A stretch of DNA of 64,000 bases from assembly GCF_002086115.1 (NCBI RefSeq), contig NZ_MVHJ01000002.1, positions 304,747-368,746 on the forward strand, in the 5' to 3' direction. Each line of letters starts with the position of its first letter. The first letter of the stretch is position 1. The DNA comes from Mycolicibacterium bacteremicum (GTDB lineage Bacteria > Actinomycetota > Actinomycetes > Mycobacteriales > Mycobacteriaceae). The position numbers and the translations under genes are program-made. Shown here piece by piece: positions 53,597 through 62,066 of this stretch. Under the pieces are notes generated by a model. The model was not told the DNA's origin. It did no database searches and saw nothing but the letters and a program-made list of their open reading frames with translations.

Positions 53597-54901
53597 ATGC
53601 TCGACGATGGTGTGGCGGCGGTCGCGGTCCTGACGGAGTACGTCCGGGCCTGCCGGCAGCTCGGGCATGACGGCCCGGATCCTGTTGCGTTGCAGACCGT
53701 TTATACCGCCGAGGAATCGATGGACCTCGAGGCGCTGGCGGCCGACTGCCGGTCGCTGACGGCGGCGGTGGCCGCCGCCGAAGAGGCTCAGTCGGTGCAG
53801 GACGACGCCTGCCGGGCCGCGGTGACCGCGTGGCAGGGGGCCGGTGGTGCGGTCGCCGCGGACTTCCTGCATCGGCACGCCGCTGCCTCCGCTGCGGCCG
53901 TCGACGGACTGCGCTGTGCGGCAACGGCATTGCAGCAGTTGGCCGATCGCCTCGGGTACTTGGTCGAGGCGAAGGTCGAGACCACCGTCGCGGTCGAGGG
54001 ACGGGGCGTGCGGGAGGTGTGGCTGGAGGCCTCCCGGACGGTCAGCACCGGGGCTGGGGATCGTTCGAACGCCAGCGAACTGGTGGACCTTCAGGTGGCG
54101 CCGTTCGTGGCCGATGATGTCGGTGGTGACTGGATGGCATCGATGCGCGCCACCGGAGACGCGATCCGTCAGGCGTACCGGTCGGCGGCGGACGCGGCGT
54201 TCTCGGAGGTGGTGTTCGATTCACCGGGCCGCCTCGCGGTTGCGCAACCGACTGCCGGGCAGGCTTTCCCGAGATCGCCGGCGGCGACGGTTCCGACCGG
54301 TTACATCACCGAGCCCACCGCACCGCCGGCATCCGCACCGCCGGTTGCGCCGTCGGCATCCGCGCCGGCAGTGCCGCCCGCGGCGGTACCGGACCCGCTC
54401 GCGGCGGCTGCCCCGCCGATGACCGGCGGCGGGCTGGGTGGCATGCCGTCCCCGGTGTCGGGGCTCTCCGGTCTGTCGGGTCTGGGCCAGCCGTTCACCG
54501 ACCTGCTGAGCGGACTGTTCGGGTCGCGATCTTCCGAATTGTCCGACGGCTCGGTCGATCTGGGTGATCCGCTGGATGAGGATGTCCTTGCTGAGGATTC
54601 CGGGGAAGGCGGCGAGGACGCCGACGCCGACATCGAGGAGAGCGACACCGACGCCGAGACCGAGGCTGCCGAGGACACCGAGCAGGACGCGGAGGAGGAC
54701 GCCGCGGTCACCGACGACGAGGAGTCCGAGGACGTGTCCGTCGGGGAGCAGGTGCCGCTCGGTGCCGCCGAGGCGGCGCCGGTTCCCACGCCGGTGCCCG
54801 AACCGCTCCCGCCTCCGCCGGCCGAGCCCGTGCCGCCGCCCGCGCCGGCCGCCACGCCGTGCGAGATCGCCGCCGATGCGCTACCGCAGGCGGGACCGTG
54901 A
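53597..54901 (+). CDS. WXG-like domain protein with acidic and proline-rich tail
   Basis: 434 residues. The N-terminal 130 residues are helical with a WQG turn (AVTAWQGAGGAVAADFLHRHA), like a WXG100 hairpin. A middle domain follows (VAVEGRGVREVWLEASRTVSTGAG, VADDVGGDWMASMRATGDAIRQAYRSAAD). From about 230 comes a Pro/Ala linker, then a very acidic block (DEDVLAEDSGEGGEDADADIEE) and a final Pro-rich run (PVPTPVPEPLPPPPAEP). It matches the Rv3439c position after glmM. Likely exported or surface-exposed with its small partner upstream; function unknown. Confidence 0.72.
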   Translation: MLDDGVAAVAVLTEYVRACRQLGHDGPDPVALQTVYTAEESMDLEALAADCRSLTAAVAAAEEAQSVQDDACRAAVTAWQGAGGAVAADFLHRHAAASAAAVDGLRCAATALQQLADRLGYLVEAKVETTVAVEGRGVREVWLEASRTVSTGAGDRSNASELVDLQVAPFVADDVGGDWMASMRATGDAIRQAYRSAADAAFSEVVFDSPGRLAVAQPTAGQAFPRSPAATVPTGYITEPTAPPASAPPVAPSASAPAVPPAAVPDPLAAAAPPMTGGGLGGMPSPVSGLSGLSGLGQPFTDLLSGLFGSRSSELSDGSVDLGDPLDEDVLAEDSGEGGEDADADIEESDTDAETEAAEDTEQDAEEDAAVTDDEESEDVSVGEQVPLGAAEAAPVPTPVPEPLPPPPAEPVPPPAPAATPCEIAADALPQAGP

Positions 54902-54902
54902 A

Positions 54903-55592
54903 CTACCGTGCGGCGTTGTTCTCGGTGATCAGCGTCCAACCATCGATTGGATTGCCCCGCAGCACAAAGTATCCGGTGTTGCGCAGCGGGTCGGATGCGA
55001 GCGCGGCGGGATCGACACCGCGGACGTTCATCGCCACCCATGTCATGATCGCCGCGCCGTGCGAGTAGGCGACGGCATTACGGTCGCCGCTGTCGTAGAT
55101 GGTCTGCATGGCCTGGTCGAACCGGGCGTCGAACTCGTTGCCGTCGACGGATCCGGGGATGCGGGCCGTCCGGTCGCCACGCAGCCATTGCATGGGCGCC
55201 TGGAAATAGGTGGACCCGGCGGCGATCTCGGGTTCGCCCTCGTACACGCCGGCCTCGATCTCGCGGAGTCCGGGCAGTACGGTCGGCGCTTCACCGAGGG
55301 CATCCACCATCGGCTGGGCGGTCTGCTGGGTGCGGATCATGGTGGATGCGTAGATGCCGTCGAACACGGTGCCTTTGCCGCGCAGCAGTACCGTCACGGC
55401 GTCGGCCTGCTCCCGGCCCGACGGCGTGATCGACGGTCCGGGCGTCGACGTGTCGATCAGACCGGAGGCGTTGCCCGCCGATTGGGCGTGGCGTACCAAC
55501 GTGACGGTGATATCGGGTTCGGCCGCGGCCGTCGGTGCAGTGAGCACGGCGCTGGCGATGAGCAGTGCCCCGGCGATCCCGCGAACAGACAT
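54903..55592 (-). CDS. Secreted histidine phosphatase family protein
   Basis: 229 residues with a signal peptide (cleavage suggested after AAA, residue 24). The phosphohistidine motif is VRHAQS with R34/H35, a RHA variant of RHG; the second His is in AVAYSHGAAIMTW and the acid in GLREIEAGVYEGEPE. It probably removes phosphate outside the membrane; the substrate is unknown. Convergent with the WXG-like gene. Its ribosome site GGGGGA lies inside the inverted repeat 55594-55627. Confidence 0.85.
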   Translation of the reverse strand: MSVRGIAGALLIASAVLTAPTAAAEPDITVTLVRHAQSAGNASGLIDTSTPGPSITPSGREQADAVTVLLRGKGTVFDGIYASTMIRTQQTAQPMVDALGEAPTVLPGLREIEAGVYEGEPEIAAGSTYFQAPMQWLRGDRTARIPGSVDGNEFDARFDQAMQTIYDSGDRNAVAYSHGAAIMTWVAMNVRGVDPAALASDPLRNTGYFVLRGNPIDGWTLITENNAAR

Positions 55593-55593
55593 G

Positions 55594-55627
55594 TGTTCCC
55601 CCTAGAACCGTGATTCTAGGGGGAACA
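55594..55627 (-). promoter_or_regulatory. Perfect inverted repeat over the phosphatase ribosome-binding site
   Basis: TGTTCCCCCTAGAA (55594-55607) and TTCTAGGGGGAACA (55614-55627) are exact inverse complements around a 6-nt loop, ending 1 nt before the phosphatase start codon. On the mRNA the AGGGGGAAC that should bind the ribosome is one arm of this 14-bp stem. It could also be a DNA operator or, for the helicase gene upstream, a terminator. Confidence 0.7.
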
Positions 55628-55653
55628 TGAGTCTGCTCGTGGCGTGGAAAGGG

Positions 55654-57006
55654 TCAGCGCGAAGTTGCGGCACCGCTACGGCGCGGGCGGCCGCGGCGGC
55701 CGTTGGCATTCCCGCCGGGGGAGCCGGAGCCACCGGAACCACCGGAACCGCTGTGCCGCTGCGGCTTACGCCGCCGATTGGACTGTCCGGCCGGCCGCTG
55801 TGCGGGCGCCTCCGGGGTCTCCAGCACGATCGGTCCGCTGAACGTGCGCTCGCCGGGGGCGATCTCCTGCAGCACCGGATGGCTGGCGCCGGCGAACTTG
55901 GTCACCGTCGGCTTGACGCCGGCCTTGCGGGTGAGCACCCGCACGTCGGACACCTGGCTGTCCAGCATCAGGGTCACCACGGTGCCCTCGCTGCCGGCGC
56001 GCGCGGTCCGACCGGACCGGTGCAGATAGGCCTTGTGCTCGACCGGCGGATCGGCGTGCACCACGAGGTTCACGTCGTCGACGTGGATGCCGCGCGCCGC
56101 GATATCGGTGGCCACCAGCACGGTGGCGGCGCCGTCGGAGAACGCGCCCAGGTTGCGGGTGCGCGCGTTCTGGGACAGGTTGCCGTGCAACTCCACCGCC
56201 GGCACGCCACGCGAATTCAGCTTGCGCGCCAAGCCTTTCGCACCGTACTTGGTGCGCGCGAACACGATGGTCCGGCCGGGCGAGGCAGCCAGGTCGGCCA
56301 GCACCTCGAAGCGGGCGTCGTGATCGACGTGCAGGACATGGTGCACCATCGCCGACACCGGGGACTGTTCGGAGTCGACGCTGTGCACGACGGGATCGTG
56401 CAGGTAACGCTGGACCAGCACGTCGATGCCGTTGTCCAGGGTCGCCGAGAACAGCAGGCGCTGGCCGTCGCGCGGAGTGCGGTCGAGCAGCCGCTTGACC
56501 GGAGGCAGGAAGCCGAGGTCGGCCATGTGGTCGGCCTCGTCGAGCACGGTGATCTCCACGCCGGACAGGTCGGCATGGCCGGACTTGACGTGGTCCTCGA
56601 GGCGGCCGGGGCAGGCGATGACGATGTCGACACCGTCGCGCAGCTTCTGGATCTGCGGCTGGGCGCCGACGCCACCGAAGATGGTCACCGACTTCAGGCC
56701 GGTGGCCTTGGCCAGGGGTGCCAGCGAGGCGTCGATCTGGGTGGCGAGTTCACGGGTGGGCGCCAGGATGAGTGCACGGAATGCGCCGGAACGCCGGGAC
56801 TTCGGGTTGGCGGTCAGCCGACCGACGACGGGCAACAGGAAGGCGTAGGTCTTCCCGGATCCGGTCTTGCCGCGGCCGAGCACATCGCGGCCGGCCAGCG
56901 AGTCAGGCAGCGTCGCAGCCTGGATGGGAAAGGGGGACTCGATGCCGTTGGCAGCGAGCGTGGTGACGACGGCCTCGGGCAGCCCGAGGTCGGCAAAGGT
57001 GGGCAC
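55654..57006 (-). CDS. rhlE: DEAD-box RNA helicase, RhlE type
   Basis: 450 residues from GTG 57004-57006. Q-motif FADLGLPE...FPIQAATLP; Walker A GKTGSGKT (46-53); PTRELATQI; VLDEADHMADLGF; FSATL; and HRSGRTARAGSEGTVV. The last 60 residues are a basic Arg/Gly/Ser-rich tail (NRRRKPQRHSGSGGSGGSG) that binds RNA non-specifically. It unwinds short RNA duplexes in ribosome assembly or decay. A GGAG site lies 8 nt upstream across a T7 run. Confidence 0.93.
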   Translation of the reverse strand: MPTFADLGLPEAVVTTLAANGIESPFPIQAATLPDSLAGRDVLGRGKTGSGKTYAFLLPVVGRLTANPKSRRSGAFRALILAPTRELATQIDASLAPLAKATGLKSVTIFGGVGAQPQIQKLRDGVDIVIACPGRLEDHVKSGHADLSGVEITVLDEADHMADLGFLPPVKRLLDRTPRDGQRLLFSATLDNGIDVLVQRYLHDPVVHSVDSEQSPVSAMVHHVLHVDHDARFEVLADLAASPGRTIVFARTKYGAKGLARKLNSRGVPAVELHGNLSQNARTRNLGAFSDGAATVLVATDIAARGIHVDDVNLVVHADPPVEHKAYLHRSGRTARAGSEGTVVTLMLDSQVSDVRVLTRKAGVKPTVTKFAGASHPVLQEIAPGERTFSGPIVLETPEAPAQRPAGQSNRRRKPQRHSGSGGSGGSGSPGGNANGRRGRPRRSGAATSR

Positions 57007-57213
57007 GAAAAAAACTCCAGTGAATAGGGTGCGGTCGTCCTGCCCGGCGCGGAAGGTCCCGCGGCGCTCGGTGTGACGATCGAGCAGGGCGACGAGATAC
57101 GCCCTGGCGAAGCGGCAAAAGGCAGAACAGACGATGCCGCTGTTACAGAGCGTACCCAATGGGGCGTTGTGGCCCCAAGTCATCCCCGGGATGTGAGGCG
57201 AGCGTCACCCTCG

Positions 57214-58260
57214 TCACAGGTCGCTGGTCAGCGCGATCAGTTCCTCGGTGTAGCGCAGCGCCTCGGCATCGTCGACCGCGAGCGGGTGCACCAGCATTGT
57301 GGTCACCCCTGCCTCGGCGTAGGCGGCCAACCGCTCCTTGACGAACCCGCGCGGGCCGACCAGCGACACGTGCCGGACCAGGTCGTCGGGCACCGCGGCA
57401 ATGGCCTCCTCCTTCTTGCCTGCCAGGAACAGGTCCTGGATGCGGTCGGCGACCTCGCCGAAGCCGTATCGGGTGGCCAGCTTGTGATAGAAGTTCTGGC
57501 CGCGGGCTCCCATACCGCCGATGTAGAGCGCCAGTTGGGGTTTGGCCCAGGCCAGCCGGTCCTCGACGTCCTCGCCGATGGCCAGGCTGGCGCTGACCAT
57601 GATGTCCAGCGGGCCCAGTGCAGGGTCGCGCTTGGCGTACCCGGCACGCAACGAATCCCCCCACACGTCATCGGCCTTCTCCGGGTAGAAGAACACCGGC
57701 TGCCAGCCGTTGGCGATCTCGGCGGTCAGCTCGACATTCTTCGGCCCGAGCGCGGCGATGGTGATCGGGATGTTCTCGCGCACAGGATGATTGATCAGGC
57801 GTAGTGGCTTGCCCAGGCCGGTGCCACGGCCTTCCGGCAGCGGGATCTGATAGTGCTTGCCCTGGTAGTTGACCTTCTCGCGGCGCCACACCTGGCGGCA
57901 GATGTCGACCACCTCGCGGGTGCGACCCATCGGCGCCTCGAACGGCACCCCGTGGAAGCCCTCCATGACCTGCGGGCCGGAGGTGCCGATGCCCAGCCGG
58001 AAGCGGCCGTCGGACACGTAGTCCAGCCCGGCCGCGGTCATCGCCAGCAGGGTGGGGGTCCGCACGTAGATCGGGACGACGCCGGTGCCCAGTTCGATCG
58101 TCGAGGTCTTGGCCGCCAGGTATCCGAGCTGGCTGATGGCGTCGAAGGAGTACGCCTCGGCTACCAGCGCGATGTCGGCACCGGCCTTCTCCAGGTGGAC
58201 GACCTGCTCGGCGGCCTCTTTGAAGCCGCCGGCGTAGCTGAGGAAGATGCCTGTGCGCAT
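57214..58260 (-). CDS. F420-dependent LLM-class oxidoreductase (Rv3520c-like)
   Basis: 348 residues. MRTGIFLSYAGGFKEAAEQVVHLEKAGADIALVAEAYSFDAISQLGYLAAKTSTIELGTGVVPIYVRTPTLLAMTAAGLDYVSDGRF is the N-terminal pattern of the Rv3520c-type F420 oxidoreductases. The residues that bind F420 in LLM proteins (GTSGPQV, TIAALGPKNVELTAEIANGW) are present. The substrate is unknown; lipid or steroid side chains are often proposed for relatives. A palindrome lies 15 nt upstream of its start. Confidence 0.88.
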   Translation of the reverse strand: MRTGIFLSYAGGFKEAAEQVVHLEKAGADIALVAEAYSFDAISQLGYLAAKTSTIELGTGVVPIYVRTPTLLAMTAAGLDYVSDGRFRLGIGTSGPQVMEGFHGVPFEAPMGRTREVVDICRQVWRREKVNYQGKHYQIPLPEGRGTGLGKPLRLINHPVRENIPITIAALGPKNVELTAEIANGWQPVFFYPEKADDVWGDSLRAGYAKRDPALGPLDIMVSASLAIGEDVEDRLAWAKPQLALYIGGMGARGQNFYHKLATRYGFGEVADRIQDLFLAGKKEEAIAAVPDDLVRHVSLVGPRGFVKERLAAYAEAGVTTMLVHPLAVDDAEALRYTEELIALTSDL

Positions 58261-58275
58261 GGCTGCGTTTATATC

Positions 58276-58293
58276 ACCAACCAGTTGGTTGGT
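58276..58293. promoter_or_regulatory. Palindromic operator candidate upstream of the F420 oxidoreductase
   Basis: ACCAACCAGTTGGTTGGT has perfect 8-nt inverted arms (ACCAACCA/TGGTTGGT) around GT. It lies 15 nt upstream of the oxidoreductase start and 16 nt after the stop of the next gene upstream. The form is typical for TetR-family sites. Confidence 0.6.
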
Positions 58294-58308
58294 AACACCG
58301 GCGCGGTA

Positions 58309-59151
58309 TCAGCCCTTCAGCAGGGCGACGACCTTGTCCTCCAGCGTCGGCTGCTCGGCCTCGGGGTCGAGGGCGACCGTCTTGGGCAGCGTCACCTCGG
58401 GATCGGCGAAGTCGCGGTAGGTCTTGTCCCCGGTCAGCGTGAACAGCAGATAGCCGGTCAGCAGCGCGCGAACCGCCTTCTGCGTGCCCTTGTCGGCACC
58501 GGGCAGGCCGAACGCCTTGGCGAGTCGCCGTCCCTCGACCAGACCGCCGGGGTCGCCCTTGCTGACGATGCGCAGGGTGGATGAGGACCATGCCCGCCCG
58601 AGCGCGTCGGCGTTCGAGCGGATGGAACTGGCATCGGAGTGGGCTCGCAGGATCAGGCCAGGAAGCTGCAGCGATGCCGCGGGCTGTTCGGCCGGCGGGC
58701 TGCTGACCGCGGGGAATAGCGCTGCGGCGGCCTTGAGCCGGGACCCCATCCCGGCCGCGGCGAACACCGCCGCCGATCCGCCGAAACCGTGCCCCACCAC
58801 ACCGAGCTTGCCCGGATGGACGCTGATCTTGCCCGGCCCCAGCCGGACCCCGGCGATGATGTCGAGCGTGGTGCCCAGATCCACCGCGAGGTTCAGCACC
58901 GACGGGGCGAACGTCTTCTCCGTGTTGGGTGCCGCGGCGACGATGCCCCAGGACGCCAGGTGCTCCAACGTCCCGGTGTACCGGTCGGTGCCGGTCAGCC
59001 AGTCGTGGCCGAAGGCGATCCCGGGCAGGTTGAACCCCGACTCGGGGGTGTAGACGACGCCGGGCTGACCGGCGAAAGCGAGGTCTCCGCGCAGGACACG
59101 GTGCGGTCCGCGCCGGGTCAGGGCAGCGAAGAGTTTCTTCGTCTTGGCCAC
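58309..59151 (-). CDS. Alpha/beta-hydrolase-like protein lacking the nucleophile serine
   Basis: 280 residues, chlorophyllase/PAF-acetylhydrolase-like fold. VVYTPESGFNLPGIAFGHDWLTG and HLASWGIVAAAPNTEK match the family core. The nucleophile elbow reads LGVVGHGFGGSAAVF, with Gly122 where GHSxGG would have Ser. From memory the M. tuberculosis homologue (Rv3438, same position beside glmS) has GHGFGG too, so this is a family trait and not a local mutation. It is probably not a hydrolase. No signal peptide; the N-terminus is basic. Divergent from glmS. Confidence 0.8.
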   Translation of the reverse strand: MAKTKKLFAALTRRGPHRVLRGDLAFAGQPGVVYTPESGFNLPGIAFGHDWLTGTDRYTGTLEHLASWGIVAAAPNTEKTFAPSVLNLAVDLGTTLDIIAGVRLGPGKISVHPGKLGVVGHGFGGSAAVFAAAGMGSRLKAAAALFPAVSSPPAEQPAASLQLPGLILRAHSDASSIRSNADALGRAWSSSTLRIVSKGDPGGLVEGRRLAKAFGLPGADKGTQKAVRALLTGYLLFTLTGDKTYRDFADPEVTLPKTVALDPEAEQPTLEDKVVALLKG

Positions 59152-59215
59152 GCATAGACCCTAGTCGACGCGCGTGGGCGGGCGCTGGGTCGGCACTGCA
59201 CTACCCTGGGACCCT

Positions 59216-61084
59216 ATGTGTGGAATCGTCGGCTACGTCGGGCAGCGCCCTGCCTGCGAGATCGTCGTCGATGCGTTGCGCCGGATGGAGTACCGCGGAT
59301 ACGACTCATCGGGCGTGGCCCTGCTCGACGGCGCGGGCGGCCTGACCGTCCAGCGCAGAGCCGGTCGGCTGGCCAATCTGGAGGACGCGCTCGGCGCGGC
59401 CGGTGGTGACGCACTCGGCGGCACCACCGGGATGGGGCACACCCGGTGGGCCACCCATGGTCGGCCGACCGACCGCAACGCCCACCCGCACCGGGACAGC
59501 AGCGGCAAGTTCGCCGTGGTGCACAACGGCATCATCGAGAACTTCGCCCTGCTGCGCGCCGAGCTGGAAGCCGTCGGTGTCGAGTTCGCCAGCGACACCG
59601 ATTCCGAGGTCGCCGTGCACCTGGTCGCGCACGCCTACCGCGCCGGCGACACCGCCGGGGACTTCGTGGCCTCCGTGCTCAAGGTGCTGCGCCGCCTGGA
59701 GGGGCACTTCACGCTGGTGTTCGCGTTCGCCGACGAGCCGGGCACCATCGTCGCCGCGCGCCGCTCCACCCCGCTGGTGGTGGGGGTGGGCGAGGGTGAG
59801 ATGTTCATCGGCTCCGACGTCGCCGCGTTCATCGAGCACACCCGCGAGGCCGTCGAGCTCGGGCAGGACCAGGCGGTGGTCATCACCGCCGACGGCTACC
59901 GGGTCACCGACTTCGCCGGCAACGACGAAACCGCCGCCGCCCGGGCCTTCCACATCGACTGGGATCTGAGTGCCGCCGAGAAGGGCGGCTACGAGTTCTT
60001 CATGCTCAAGGAGATCGCCGAGCAGCCCACCGCGGTGGCCGAGACGCTGCTGGGCCATTTTGTCGACGGCCGCATCGTGCTGGACGAGCAGCGGCTCTCC
60101 GATCAGGAACTGCGCGAGGTCGACAAGGTGTTCATCGTCGCCTGCGGTACCGCGTATCACTCCGGTCTACTGGCCAAGTACGCCATCGAGCACTGGACCC
60201 GGCTGCCCGTCGAGGTGGAGCTGGCCAGCGAATTCCGGTATCGCGATCCGGTTCTGGATCGCAGCACGCTGGTGATCGCGATCTCGCAGTCCGGTGAGAC
60301 CGCCGACACCCTGGAGGCGGTGCGGCACGCCAAGGAGCAGAAGGCCAAGGTGCTGGCCATCTGCAACACCAACGGCAGCCAGATCCCGCGCGAGGCCGAC
60401 GCGGTGCTCTACACCCGGGCCGGGCCGGAGGTCGGGGTGGCGTCGACCAAGACGTTCCTGGCGCAGCTGACGGCGAATTACCTGGTTGGCCTTGCCCTCG
60501 CGCAGGCACGCGGCACCAAGTACGCCGACGAGGTGGCCCGCGAGTATCACGACCTGGAGGCAATGGCCGCCCAGGTCGAGCGGGTACTGGGCTGCATGGA
60601 GCCGGTCACCGAACTCGCCCGTAAGTTCGCCAACTCCTCGGCGGTGCTGTTCCTGGGTCGCCACGTCGGCTACCCGGTGGCGCTCGAAGGCGCGCTCAAG
60701 CTCAAGGAGCTGGCCTACATGCATGCCGAGGGGTTCGCCGCCGGTGAGCTCAAGCACGGCCCGATCGCGTTGATCGAGGACGATCTGCCGGTCATCGTGG
60801 TGATGCCGTCACCGAAGAGTGCCGCGACCCTGCACGCGAAGCTGCTGAGCAACATCCGCGAGATCCAGGCCCGCGGTGCGGTCACCATCGTCATCGCCGA
60901 GGAGGGTGATGACACCGTGGCACCTTACGCCGATCACCTGATCGAGATTCCCTCGGTGTCAACGCTTTTCCAGCCGTTGCTGTCGACCATCCCGATGCAG
61001 GTGTTCGCCGCGGGGGTGGCTCAGGCGCGCGGGTACGACGTCGACAAACCACGCAACCTGGCGAAGTCGGTCACCGTCGAATAG
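59216..61084 (+). CDS. glmS: Glutamine-fructose-6-phosphate aminotransferase (isomerising)
   Basis: 622 residues. The N-terminal glutaminase domain starts MCGIVGYVGQRPA, with Cys2 as nucleophile after Met removal; HTRWATHGRPTDRNAHPH and HNGIIENFALLR follow. Two SIS isomerase domains contain VACGTAYHSGLLAKYAIE, AISQSGETADTLEAV, FLGRHVGYPVALEGALKLKELAYMHAEGFAAGELKHGPIALI. The end KPRNLAKSVTVE is invariant. It makes glucosamine 6-phosphate, the substrate of GlmM. ATG 59216; the frame is open upstream to 59174 but only MCGIVGY fits. Confidence 0.97.
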   Translation: MCGIVGYVGQRPACEIVVDALRRMEYRGYDSSGVALLDGAGGLTVQRRAGRLANLEDALGAAGGDALGGTTGMGHTRWATHGRPTDRNAHPHRDSSGKFAVVHNGIIENFALLRAELEAVGVEFASDTDSEVAVHLVAHAYRAGDTAGDFVASVLKVLRRLEGHFTLVFAFADEPGTIVAARRSTPLVVGVGEGEMFIGSDVAAFIEHTREAVELGQDQAVVITADGYRVTDFAGNDETAAARAFHIDWDLSAAEKGGYEFFMLKEIAEQPTAVAETLLGHFVDGRIVLDEQRLSDQELREVDKVFIVACGTAYHSGLLAKYAIEHWTRLPVEVELASEFRYRDPVLDRSTLVIAISQSGETADTLEAVRHAKEQKAKVLAICNTNGSQIPREADAVLYTRAGPEVGVASTKTFLAQLTANYLVGLALAQARGTKYADEVAREYHDLEAMAAQVERVLGCMEPVTELARKFANSSAVLFLGRHVGYPVALEGALKLKELAYMHAEGFAAGELKHGPIALIEDDLPVIVVMPSPKSAATLHAKLLSNIREIQARGAVTIVIAEEGDDTVAPYADHLIEIPSVSTLFQPLLSTIPMQVFAAGVAQARGYDVDKPRNLAKSVTVE

Positions 61085-61088
61085 TGGG

Positions 61089-61832
61089 TCAGCCGACCCG
61101 CTTGGCCCACTCGCTCGGCGGCATGCCGAACTGACGTCGGAACGCGCGGTTGAAGGTCCCGGGTTCGGTGAACCCGCTGCCGCGTGCGGCGCGGGTGACC
61201 GAGAATCCCTGTGCGATCAGGCTGCTCGCGTGTTCAAGGCGGCGACGGCGGATCTCGGTGGCCGGCGACCGACCGTCCTCGGCCAGCAGTTGCTGCACGG
61301 TGCGCAGGGACAGGTGGAATTCGGCGGCCAGGCGCGCCGCGGTGAACTCCGGGTCCTTGAACCGCGCACGGACGTGGGCCAACAGCTGTGATCGCAGCTC
61401 GGCGCGTGACGGTGCCAGGTCGTGATGCACGTCGTCTCGGTGCGCCGCGGCCGCGAGGCGTTCGGTCGCATCGGCGAAGGACAGCAGCCGGGCACCATCG
61501 GTGCCCAACGGTTTGGCCGCCCAGGTCACCGGGATCGGTTGGCCTGCACGGGTGATGAACCATTCGTGCGCGCTGAGGCTGGCCGACCCGCAGCCATCCA
61601 AGATCGGGCAGGTCTGCGACGGGTAGCGCGATCCGTCGGGATGCCACTCGTGCAGGGTGTCGTGGCTGGGCGCGCCGATCACATCGTCGGCGGATCGGTA
61701 GCCGAGCATGCTCAGCGCAGCCTGGTTGGCCAGGGCGACCGTGCCGTCCGGCCCGATCACCCACAAGGGGGTCGGGGCCACGTCGATGGCCGCTGACAGT
61801 ATCCCTGCGTCGAGGGCAGTCTCGTTCACCAC
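61089..61832 (-). CDS. PAS-domain AraC-family transcriptional regulator
   Basis: 247 residues. Residues 10-125 form a PAS domain (AAIDVAPTPLWVIGPDGTVALANQAALSMLGYRSADDVIG). The C-terminal AraC HTH pair spans about 148-245 (FTAARLAAEFHLSLRTVQQLLAEDGRSPATEIRRRRLEHA, FTEPGTFNRAFRRQFGMPPSEWAKR). It is convergent with glmS (4 nt apart) and divergent from cynS across 234 nt, so it probably regulates the cyanase operon. The PAS ligand is unknown. Confidence 0.88.
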   Translation of the reverse strand: MVNETALDAGILSAAIDVAPTPLWVIGPDGTVALANQAALSMLGYRSADDVIGAPSHDTLHEWHPDGSRYPSQTCPILDGCGSASLSAHEWFITRAGQPIPVTWAAKPLGTDGARLLSFADATERLAAAAHRDDVHHDLAPSRAELRSQLLAHVRARFKDPEFTAARLAAEFHLSLRTVQQLLAEDGRSPATEIRRRRLEHASSLIAQGFSVTRAARGSGFTEPGTFNRAFRRQFGMPPSEWAKRVG

Positions 61833-62066
61833 ATCCCACCTGGCTTCCGATAGTGAGGCCGAGGTTAGGCAGCGGGGATTTCCGGCGTGTTTCGCCTCCG
61901 GTTACGGTGCGGTTAAACGACGTCCGTTGCGGCGCGGGATGCGCAAAATGCCCGATTCCCTTCGCCTTCTGCCATGGGCAGGGCGGGGTCCTGCCGGTGG
62001 TATGGGGGGAGTGGCGACCGATGACGCTCGCCGGAAACCCCTGCGTCCGCCCGAAGGAGTACGCCG
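61833..62066. other. Divergent PAS-AraC/cynS control region
   Basis: 234 nt without a gene. It holds short direct similarities (CGGTTACGGTGCGGTTAAACG around 61900-61920), a possible AraC-type binding stretch, and GAAGGAG at 62053-62059, 7 nt before the cynS ATG. Confidence 0.35.
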
